Position numbers and translations under genes: made by a program | Part shown: in pieces, positions 21,787 to 32,700 of the stretch | Layout of the letters: every line of letters begins with the position of its first letter | How positions within the stretch are numbered: the stretch's first letter is position 1 | Origin: Pristionchus mayeri | Taxonomy: Eukaryota; Nematoda; Chromadorea; Rhabditida; Neodiplogasteridae | Assembly: GCA_036245805.1 (NCBI GenBank) | Contig: BTRK01000005.1 | Span: 21,056,984 to 21,120,983, forward strand | Direction of reading: 5' to 3' | Length of the DNA: 64,000 nucleotides | Notes under the pieces: model-generated | Database searches by the model: none | Told to the model about the DNA's origin: nothing | The model's input: the letters and a program-made list of their open reading frames with translations, nothing else

Positions 21787-23410
21787 CTCACGGGTGAATC
21801 GAGCTGACCATGGGAATAGTGGAAAAATCGTCAAATGAGCCGGTTTTAGGAGCATGCCTGACATTCCCAAAGTATCCTTATGTGCTTCATTTTGGAGCTC
21901 ATTTTACCGGGTCGGATCACGGAATCTCCTTATTTTAGAGCAGTTTTCTCCGTTCTGGTGAAAAATAAACGATCATTACACGCGTACTGACTCCTGCTGA
22001 TTTTTTGACTATCTCCGACTATCTATGTAGTTCATTTTGTGTAAATGTCAATTTGAACAGCGCTTAAATTCGACTCATTTTCCCCCAACAAATGTAGGAA
22101 ATCGCACGGCTCAAAATTCGGAGTTTATGCAGTATGCATTGGGCTATCGAATGAGTGGCCTGTGCCCGTACGTTCCCAGCTGTGGCGGCCATTTTTGTCC
22201 CGTACTGAGGGACCTAATGGGGGTGGGCGCATCATGGATTGTGTCCGTAACTGCGGGTTTGGAGTAATGTCGGGTAAAGCTCAGATATGACACCACACGT
22301 TGCCTACAGTAATCCAGCATTATGACTACCGTAATCTTGTCACCGTAGCTGTACAAAGAGTGAAATTTGAGCTATTTAAGATGTGATATAGATTTTCAGA
22401 CGGTCTCCAGAAAAAAATCAGACGACCTTCAGAAAAACCTGATAGTCTTCAGAAAGTTCTGACAAACTTCAGGAAATACTGAGATCGTTTTAAAAATTTC
22501 TACTGCACTCAGAATTATCAGACTGCCTTCAGAAGTATCTGATGGGCTGCAAAAATTTCTGACATTCTTCAGGAATTTCTGAACACCTTCCGAAAATTCG
22601 GACGACCTTAAGAAACATTTCGACGGCACTCAGAAATTTCAGACGGCCATCCGAAAATTCTGAGGGCACTCAGAAATTTCTGACGAGCTTCCGACAATTC
22701 TCACGGCTTTAAGAAAAATCTGATTTCACTTAGAGTCATCAAACGGCCTTCAGAAACTTCTGAAAACCCCTCTGTAAATTGAAAGACGTCTACATTTTCT
22801 GAAAGCCGTTAGCAGTTTGTTCTGAAAATTTGTGAGGGGAATTTTCTGAAGGTCCTTTTATGTCTCTAACAAGGGAGACCCAAAAGTCACCGGAGACCAA
22901 TCCGAAGTTTGTCTATCCAGGGTGATACACACCGCCCTAGAGTATGTGCTCCCACTTTCGAAAGTTTTCCGATATACTAAGAGGTGAATTTTGATGTCGA
23001 AGAAATTGTGCGATTTTGTGTAGGCGCGATCCTAGAAGGTTTCGCTGCCTTGCCGTCACAGCCAGAGTAGCCGACCAGGTAAGGCGTGGGAGCACATACT
23101 CTAGGGCGGTATGCATCACCCTGGATAGACAAACTTCGGATTGGTCTCCGGTGACTTTTGGGTCTCCCTTGTGAGTGAAATCCGTTTTTTCTGAAAGCCC
23201 TCAGGATTTTTTTATGAGTTGTCGGGGTTTCCTGAACGGAGAAAACTGCTCTAAAATAGGGAGATTCCGAGATCCGACCCGGTAAAATGAGCTCCAAAAT
23301 GAAGCACATAAGGATACTAGGGGAATGTCAGGCATGTTCCTAAAACCGGCTCATTTTACGATTTTTCCTCTATTCCCATGGTCAGCTCGATTCTCCCGTG
23401 AAATGCGTGA
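21787..23410. repeat. Palindromic element with a nested hairpin and an internal array
   Basis: Arms 21795-21975 and 23225-23402 are inverted (AATCGAGCTGACCATGGGAA, GAGCTCATTTTACCGGGTCGGAT, AGCAGTTTTCTCCGTTC). Inside, 22866-22960 and 23080-23175 form a second inverted pair (GAGACCCAAAAGTCACCGG, AGAGTATGTGCTCCCAC). 22395-22860 holds a short palindrome array described separately. A related left end lies at 28040-28260. Confidence 0.8.
22395..22860. repeat. Degenerate ~20-bp palindrome array
   Basis: The unit is roughly CTTCAGAAATTTCTGACGGC, repeated about twenty times with drift; each unit contains the small palindrome AGAAATTTCT. Non-coding on both strands. Confidence 0.75.
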
Positions 23411-24396
23411 TAGACCATAACCAAAAAAATACATTCTCTAGGAAAAACCTGTGATGGTCCTGTGGTCTCCACTGGAGATGATCATTCTTGGTATGAGCGA
23501 ATCGGATGGAGAAACGCCCAGTTGCGATTTCCATCGGTCATATCCTGAACAGTAATACTTTTTAAAAAAGATGTATTGAATGCAAACAGTTGGCCAATTG
23601 TAGCGTCGCAACTATTTTACTCAGCAATCAAAACACATTCAGCAAGTTTATGAGCATATAGAAACACAATATTTCGATGCATAAATAAAGAGATGGTTAA
23701 CTTTGCCTAGTACAAGCAACGTCATTTCCAGTTTACGCCATGACTAGAATATGCCGTAATGCGGAAATAGCATACTATTAAAGTTAATTCACTCACTTAA
23801 AGTCATTTTCCTTGTTATTCCCGCTCTCCTTACATTGTTTGCATAAATAGCCTCCTCGGCAGGGGCCTCAAAAATGCACACGCTTAGAAATCGAGACAAA
23901 AACAACGTACCGTTTATCTCGCCATCTCCAATAGCTTAGAAAATAGCATATTCAATAATTTCTTCTCCTGAACAGTGTTAAATAATAAGAAAATAACCCA
24001 CTGAAGTTATCGGCAATATATTATCCACTTCTTTTTAGAGTTCTTGACATAACTTTATTAAATCACGAACATAATATACGCGCAAACGGATTCTGCAATT
24101 TTGTACATTTATATGAAACATAATTCTGAGAGTAAAAACGACAAAGTACTGCAACAAAGAATGAGAATATAGCGGTAATCGAAGGATTTAATTATTTTTT
24201 AAAGCGAAATGGATTTGCTGACGATACGGGGTTTTTAACCTAGAGACAAAACGACAGGCTGGCCTATATGTAACGATTGACAGCTAAAATAACAACAAAA
24301 TCCAGTTCAATAGCACAGAAAATCAATATTTTGAAGAGGGAAAGGACGGTCGCAACGAGCGCGTAGTTCCCTATTTGAGCGCGTCTTGCGCGCGCT
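23411..24396. other. Non-coding stretch, nothing recognised
   Basis: No supported gene or repeat was seen in this AT-rich stretch. Confidence 0.35.
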
Positions 24397-24404
24397 TGTA
24401 TACG

Positions 24405-24510
24405 ACTAGTTGGACAACTAGGCGGATATTTGCTCCCTTCCCCTCCTTGGGCGACTAGGTGGACAACTAGCGGGAGCTCGCTCCGCCCCCCTCGACTAGC
24501 TGGCCTAGTT
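24405..24510. repeat. CTAG-rich short repeat array, copy 2
   Basis: GACTAGTTGGACAACTAGGCGG and GACTAGCTGGCCTAGTTGGCGAC repeat the motif style of the array at 21356-21490. Confidence 0.55.
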
Positions 24511-24831
24511 GGCGACTCAGACCAGAGGAGGGAATCCTGCACATTTTCACAGTTTTTCGCTTATAAACCAACTTTCACCAGATGGGAAAAATCTGAAGAG
24601 AGCATCCCATGTGAGAGTCTGAAATCTCTGCAGCAAGGTGCTGCAGCCGCTGATCGAGATGGGAAGCCGCTTTGCCCGGAATCGGATTCAGAAGCGCGGA
24701 ATACCCCTAGATCATTTAAAAACCCAAATTTGCTTTTTCAGATTGTACCACGGTTGTCCTTATTCTCTCGTGAGAGGCGTGATATAATTGAATTTGTCGT
24801 CCCTTGAACGTACGAACTGAGTATCGTAACG

Positions 24832-26222
24832 TGATAGCAATATGTCACCATTTCGAGGTTTAAATTTCGCCATAAATATTCTGAAAAAGCCTGCTCATGA
24901 ATACGTAATTGAATTCCCACCTAGTTAGGGAGTACAAGTGATCATGTAAAGTACTTCACATATAACAGTCGCTTTGTTCTCTATGTTGACCAGGTGAAGC
25001 ACAAAACGCCAAAAATTCTGCTCGAAAGAACCAAGGTAGTGCGGATTACACAATCAACGCTTCGTTAGATTAGGGAACACGTTCTAGATTTGAAGCTTTG
25101 CGTTTACTAAAAACCTTTGATGTACTTCACAACAGTGGGTCGTTTGTATGTTTATCTCTGTTCTACAAAGAAATATGTGCCTTTAAAAATCTCGGAGAAA
25201 AGTCGACTAGGCTACGTTCGGACCTCCATTGCTCAAGACCCATTTATCTAAACGGCCTATCCTAATGGTTGTTATAGAGAGTATCCAAGCGCACATCAAC
25301 TACAAAAAAACATATGACGCCGGTTGTGTAAGAATCGAACATCCCTGTGAAGGTCCTAGCACATCGATTTTTCGAAAACTTGTGGAAAGGGGTTATTGAG
25401 GGTGCTGATCATGATGGTCAGCTTCATTTTGCGCCAGCTCGACCGGTTGAGCCAGGCTGCATGTCAGCTGCGCACCCCGCCCTATCCATAACTCGATAAC
25501 CGGTTGATGAAAATTCATGAAATTTGGACTGCTTTCAAATAAGCCCGAAAGGTGAAATTTGATAATAAATTAGCATTTTTCATGATACAATAATTAAGTA
25601 AAAATTTCGATCTCGAATATAAAGTTCGGGCCAAAAACGAGAGCGGTACAGTAAGATGCGCCATGATCACGGGATCATTTTTCGCATGCTATGTATGGAA
25701 TTATAAGTAGGCACTTTTTTGCTAGACCTACTTTTGTAGCACAACTCAATGTTCTGCACCGCGCATTTTGCGCAGAGAGTAACGAATGAAGTGGGAATTA
25801 TTGGCCCATCCTCCATTTCGTGGCTTTTGGACATAGAGTGGCGATACAAAAGTAGGTCTAGCAAAAAAGTGCCTACTTATAATTCCATACATAGCGAAAA
25901 ATGATCCCGTGATCATGGCGCATCTTACTGTACCGCTCTCGTTTTTGGCCCGAACTATATATTCGAGATCGAAATTGTTACTTAATTATGGTATCATGGA
26001 ACAATGCTAATTAAATATCAAATTTCATCTTTCGGGTTTATTTGAAAGCAGTCCAAATTTCATGCTTTTTCATCAACTGGTTATCGAGTTATGGATAGGG
26101 CGGCGTGTGCAGCCTACATGCAGCCTGACTCAACCGGTCGAGTTGGCGCAAAATGAAGTTTACCATCATGATCAGCACCCTCAATATTCCACAAGTTTTC
26201 GAAAAATCGATGTGCCAGACCT
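24832..26222 (+). repeat. 1.4-kb inverted duplication, left copy
   Basis: Reads GATAGCAATATGTCACC...CGATGTGCCAGACCTT and returns in reverse as 28535-29946 with very high identity. From ~25310 on it is itself a palindrome centred near 25770 (CATATGACGCCGG, GGCCAAAAACGAGAGCGG and GCATGCTATGTATGG occur on both arms). It lies just upstream of the potassium channel start codon. No transposase frame. Confidence 0.9.
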
Positions 26223-26731
26223 TTATAACAACACCGAAGACTAAAAACAATACTTTAAAACATTAATTTCTTGATGAGGTTAAAAAGTGAGATGATTGAA
26301 ATGACTCAGCACTCCTCGTCGCACTCTTCATTCCTCCTCTCACTCTACTCATCATTCCCCATCTTCACCTTCTCTTTCATTCATTCCTCCCATCTCTCTC
26401 TTCTCTTCTATTTCGATTCGCTCTCAACCCATTCTGAGTGTGAAGAGTAAGAAGAGGAATGATAACTCTAACTCCTCCCCCCACTTCTCCCCATATCTCT
26501 TTCTCCTCCATTGCTCTTCTTTCATTCTCAACTCTTCTTCGTCCCTCTTTGCCTTGTTTTGACTCTTGATGAACTGCTTATCGGTGAGTCTTCCATCCAT
26601 TGAGACGAGACTCTTTCTCTTCTTCCTTCCTCTCCACTAGATAGAAGGGGAGATCTGAGAATGGCGGGTCCCATCCCATCTCAGTCACTTCTTCCATTCA
26701 GTAGTATCTCTTTCTCCTCTCTTCACTCCTC

Positions 26732-29700
26732 ATGGCATTCAAAGTGTACCCAGTCCTTCCCTCTTCCCCTCAGGATTCTCTGCCTCTCTCTCACTTCCTC
26801 CATCACCATTCCCGTGCCGTAGCAGTCAATCTCCTCATCGTTCTCTTCCTAATCTGCTACACTCTCGGCGGAGGCGTTGTCTTTCTACATTTCGAGGAAA
26901 ATTACGCAAAATACCTCAAGCAGCAACAATTCATTGCACGCAAAGATTGCGTCGAGAGACTCTTCAGGTGCATACTCCTCCTCTTCCCCCCCCACTCCTT
27001 CCTCCCCTCCCCACTCCCTCCCCCACCCCCTCCATCCCACTCATTCGAATATCATTTAGATTCGGAAGTGTTCTTCGCAATGAATCGGAGAGTCGAATAG
27101 CATTGACAATCACTCGAAATTGTTTGATTGAGGAGGAAGAATCATTCAGACACGAGTGGAATTACAAGACTGCAGCTCTGTATGGATTTGGAATACTGAC
27201 TACTCTTGGTAAGGAATATTTATTCCATTCCATTCAATTGTTGATCATCTCATTCAATGGTATTCAGGTGAGGATGGGTTTTCTTCATAGAGCGCGTTTC
27301 CTGTAGACATACCGAGATCGCCCCCTTGAGTCTCGGATTAGCTTTGAAATCGCGCATTGGAGGGTATCCAGAGGGTAGTCGCTAGTGTCCAGTACTTCGA
27401 TTAGAAATTGCGTATCTTCAATGCTTGCTTTTCTTTTTTTAGTAGAGTCAGTTGTTGAGCACCTATATTCCCCTCTTTTAAGCATCTCATTGAATTAGGA
27501 ATTAAGTTAAACTTGAAACTTTGAATTATTTTGACTTTCACCACGAAATAATGTGATTCCAATCGGAAATAGAAGTACATCTTATTCAATGCTGAGGGAA
27601 GCGAAGAATGGGGAGGGAAGGGTCGAAATGCTATAGAGCGACCGCACTGTGCATATAATTATCCGTTGAGCAAAAATCAATCTCTGCGTATGCATAGATA
27701 GATATTTCTGCTAAATAACCATTTAAACTATTCAAGATTTTTTTCTTCTATCCTTTAAAGAAAAACATGGTAGATGAGGTATCTACTGCTAATGTGCATA
27801 TTGGTTTTATTACTCCTTTAAAATGAGATGCTTAAGGCGAGGAGAATAAGTGTACTCGACGACTGTGTCATCCTCTCTGTCTCTCGATCTCGGAGTGTGA
27901 ATGTAGCTTCCTTCTTGACTCTCCAATCCCCCTAAGGGCGGTGTCTCCCCTCTCGAGATTTCGCTCCTTACTCCACATTCACTTATCCATCATTCAGACT
28001 CTCACCAAGAGAAGGCGAAAGTGCATCATGAGTTGTGGTGTCGAGTCGATAATGTATCACGCCTCTCTCAAGAGAATCGAGCTGACCCTTTAAATGGAGT
28101 TAAAATCGCCAAATTCTAACCGGTTTTGGGAATTGTAGGATACGCCTGACACGTCTCTAAAGTCTCAATGGGCTTACTTCATTTTTGGAGCTCTCGGTCA
28201 GATCTCGGCAGCTCGGTATTAGAGAGCTTTTTTTTCTCGATTTTCGTAAAAGGTGGACGAAAATTGCACCCTATGTGATCCCGACTAATGTTTTCCCCAA
28301 TAACACTGACGGAGCTTTCAATGGTATCAAAATTATTACATTTAACCAAGAAAGATGAGGGTAACTGACGGAAAGAGTCACTTTGAGAGCCGAAAAACGC
28401 CTGAGCTGTCTCCTCTGGTGAGATGGCGGCTACCCGAGGAGGGAGTGGTTGTATCAGGTTGTTCGGAAAGTTTCTTTTTTTTTTCATGTATGGACATTAT
28501 CCACTTCTCATTTATTTAACCCTGGCCAATCATCATATGACGCCGGTTGCGTAAGAATCAAACAAGGTCTGGCACATCGATTTTTCGAAAACTTGTGGAA
28601 TATTGAGGGTGCTGATCATGATGGTAAACTTCATTTTGCGCCAACTCGACCGGTTGAGTCAGGCTGCATGTAGGCTGCACACGCCGCCCTATCCATAACT
28701 CGATAACCAGTTGATGAAAAAGCATGAAATTTGGACTGCTTTCAAATAAACCCGAAAGATGAAATTTGATATTTAATTAGCATTGTTCCATGATACCATA
28801 ATTAAGTAACAATTTCGATCTCGAATATATAGTTCGGGCCAAAAACGAGAGCGGTACAGTAAGATGCGCCATGATCACGGGATCATTTTTCGCATGCTAT
28901 GTATGGAATTATAAGTAGGCACTTTTTTGCTAGACCTACTTTTGTATCGCCACTCTATGTCCAAAAGCCACGAAATGGAGGATGGGCCAATAATTCCCAC
29001 TTCATTCGTTACTCTCTGCGCAAAATGCGCGGTGCAGAACATTGAGTTGTGCTACAAAAGTAGGTCTAGCAAAAAAGTGCCTACTTATAATTCCATACAT
29101 AGCATGCGAAAAATGATCCCGTGATCATGGCGCATCTTACTGTACCGCTCTCGTTTTTGGCCCGAACTTTATATTCGAGATCGAAATTTTTACTTAATTA
29201 TTGTATCATGAAAAAATGCTAATTTATTATCAAATTTCACCTTTCGGGCTTATTTGAAAGCAGTCCAAATTTCATGAATTTTCATCAACCGGTTATCGAG
29301 TTATGGATAGGGCGGGGTGCGCAGCTGACATGCAGCCTGGCTCAACCGGTCGAGCTGGCGCAAAATGAAGTTGACCATCATGATCAGCACCCTCAATAAC
29401 CCCTTTCCACAAGTTTTCGAAAAATCGATGTGCTAGGACCTTCACAGGGATGTTCGATTCTTACACAACCGGCGTCATATGTTTTTTTGTAGTTGATGTG
29501 CGCTTGGATACTCTCTATAACAACCATTAGGATAGGCCGTTTAGATAAATGGGTCTTGAGCAATGGAGGTCCGAACGTAGCCTAGTCGACTTTTCTCCGA
29601 GATTTTTAAAGGCACATATTTCTTTGTAGAACAGAGATAAACATACAAACGACCCACTGTTGTGAAGTACATCAAAGGTTTTTAGTAAACGCAAAGCTTC

Positions 29701-32700
29701 AAATCTAGAACGTGTTCCCTAATCTAACGAAGCGTTGATTGTGTAATCCGCACTACCTTGGTTCTTTCGAGCAGAATTTTTGGCGTTTTGTGCTTCACCT
29801 GGTCAACATAGAGAACAAAGCGACTGTTATATGTGAAGTACTTTACATGATCACTTGTACTCCCTAACTAGGTGGGAATTCAATTACGTATTCATGAGCA
29901 GGCTTTTTCAGAATATTTATGGCGAAATTTAAACCTCGAAATGGTGACATATTGCTATCTCTCGTCTCCCTCGAAGGTTGAAAGCCTGGTTTTTCTTTGT
30001 TATAATTATTATCAGCACTTACCCTATCACATATCATCCGGCTAGTATCGGTAGGTATCTAGTTCTCGGGAAAAAATTACCCAACAAAAACATTGAAATT
30101 CTGATTTTTCAGGTGTTTTTGACATTTGCTTACTTTTGATATTTTTTCTAGCCTGCTATGCGACCGAAATGCGAATTGAACATACTGAAGTATCCCACCG
30201 CCAAGGCCCAAACATATTCCGTAGATAAAATAATTGAGGTTGAATGTCACAAGGATTGACACTAGAAAAATAAAAGAAAGAAACTTTCCGAACAACCTAA
30301 TAAATGCCTCTCTCTCGGATGTCTCGGAGAGTAAACAAAACGGATATCCGCCATCCATTTTCGGTACACTAAAGCGTAGGTAAACTCGCAGCTCCAAATT
30401 TCACGGTTTTACATGTGATAGTTCATCTAGAGCTTTCGAATGAATGATCTGCGCTCAAAATACAGGAAGGTTTGTGTGAGTTAGTTGCTTGGTTGTAATT
30501 TTCGTTCATCTTTCACTTGAACGGAGAACAATGCTCTCCAATAAGGAGCTGCCCGGATCCGATTCCATGTGAGGAGGTCCTAAATATACATAAGAAAACT
30601 TTAGAGAAGTATCAGTCCCTAGGATGCACAAAAGCGGATAGAATTCCTTTTGACGATTTTCCCACCATTCCCAAGAATGTCGATTCTAGATCGATTCTCT
30701 CGTGAGAGGCGTGGTACATCGACTCTATGAATCATGAGCGAATATTGATTGATAGTTCGTAATGGAGACCAGTGATCATTCCAATCTCGAGTCCATTCCA
30801 TTCTCATGCAGGATATGGGAAGATTGAACCACGGACGAAGAATGGTCGAATATTCGCAGTTCTCTATGGATTCTTCGGTATTCCTCTCACTGTGATTCTG
30901 CTGACGAATCTGGGTCGATATCTAGAGAGAATGGCCATTCGATTCAAGAGGAAGTGCATGAGAGTAAGCAAGAAATAGAGGGGAGGAGGGAGTATATTCC
31001 CCAGTCATTTTGAAAGAACTCGACGAGAAAATCATGCTTTCCCTTTTCATTTTGTTCTGGAGCCTTCGTTGGCTCCAGACGACGTCACTTTGAAAACACG
31101 TTTTTATACTTCGCGCAGATGCGACAAAATTACGAAAGTTGGGGTTTCGGGATAGAATTTGATGCTGATCTTACTTACTTAGATACTTAGAAGATCCATC
31201 TTCAACGGCCGTTGCCGCGTGGATCACAAGTCCGCCAGTCTTCTCTATCGCGTGCCCGCGTAGTCCAATGACGGTAGGGGGCTCTCGTAATGGAGGATCT
31301 AGTTGATTGTCCGGTGCAGTAGGGCATCTTCGCGTACTCCTCGATCGAATCTCTCCATCTTGCGGGTGGTCTTCCTGGTGTGAGAGTGAGATCGGGAGGG
31401 AGAAACCACAGCGTGACTCTCGTAGACCATCGATCGTCGTCTCGTCTCAGTACGTGTCCAGCCCAGCGATGCGGCTCTCCTGATGTAGTTCACAGGGTCG
31501 GTGAGGAGGGAGAGGCGACGGATATTTTCGCTGCTTCGTTTCGCTTTCCGCATCGTGTGAAGGTTCGTCTCGACAAGTGACCTCTCCAGAGCACGATGAG
31601 TAGTCAACACGAAAGAGACGACTGTCTTCGTGAGGGACCAGGTTTCAGCGGCATAGTAGAGGGCGGGAAGAACATGAGAGTCGAAAAGTGAGGCGCGTAG
31701 CTTCGCGTCTTGGTGTTGCGACGTCACTTCTCTGATGCTCCCGAAGGCGGCCCAAGCTGCTCTCTTCCTCCTCAGAAGCTCCGTCTGTAGTGATCCGTCA
31801 GAACGAAGCTCACGTCCGAGGTAAACGTAAGGGTCCGTCTCCTCGAGTGGGTCGCCTTGAAGGGAGATGGCGGGGCCGGGACACCACTCGTTCTTCATCA
31901 ACTGTGTCTTCTTTCGGTTGATGCTGAGACCTATCTTCTCTCCTGTCTCGGCCAGCTCATTGAGCATCCTCTCCAGAGTTGGTGTATCCGTCCCTAGCAG
32001 TACGATGTCGTCTGCGAAGCGAAGATGAGAGAGCTTCTTCCCGTCGATGATGACTCCAAAATCGCTCCAGTCGAGATCTCTCATGCAATCCTGCAGGGCG
32101 ACTGTGAAGAGCTTGGGGAAGATCGTATCTCCTTGCCGTACTCCCTTGCCGATCGGGATGCGAACAGGCCGGTCGAATTGCTTCATCTCGGTGTAGCAAC
32201 CGGAATTCAGTGACTCGAGGCACTGTACGTAGGAAGAGTCGACTCCCGATCGTGTGAGGGCGTTGAGTACTGCCGGCACCTCCGTGCGCCGGCACGCTCC
32301 AAGCGTGCACGCTGTCGAAGGCCTTGCAGTAATCGACAAAGACAAGACCGAGCGGGAGGTGGAACTCTCGGTGGTGCTCGATGATAGTGGCCAAGGTGTG
32401 GATATTCTCGATGCATCCAAATCTGCAGCGGAATCCTGCTTGCTAAACTGGCTGAGCGTCGTCCAGCATCCGTTCCATTCGCGTGACATGCACCTTGGTG
32501 AAGAGCTTGTACGGAATGGATAGAAGGGCGATCGGGCGGAAGTTGTTGAGGTCGGCGTGGTCTCCTTTCTTGTGGATGAGGATGGAGTTCGAACTTTTCC
32601 ACTTGCTGGGGAAGTCCAGGTTGACGAAGTAGCGGCTGGCAAGGAGAGCGTGGAGAGGAGGGCCGCCGTGGCGGAGCATCGCTGTGCTGATCTTGTCAGG

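Larger units (their letters stand above)
20913..24598. repeat. Distant inverted pair of ~68 bp arms
   Basis: 20913-20980 (TTCAGATTTTTCCCATCTGG...CAGGATTCCC) is repeated in reverse at 24531-24598. The two arms bracket the tRNA-like sequences, the CTAG arrays and the palindrome at 21787-23410, so they may be the ends of one composite element. Confidence 0.55.

Noticed and set aside
25667..25864. 65-residue frame also found at 28927-29124
   Set aside because: It is the centre of the palindromic repeat; identical because the DNA is repeated, with no protein features.
31299..32642. Reading the whole 447-codon frame as one protein
   Set aside because: Its first ~120 codons are out of register with reverse transcriptase, whose correct frame there is 32394-32270 and 32844-32443.
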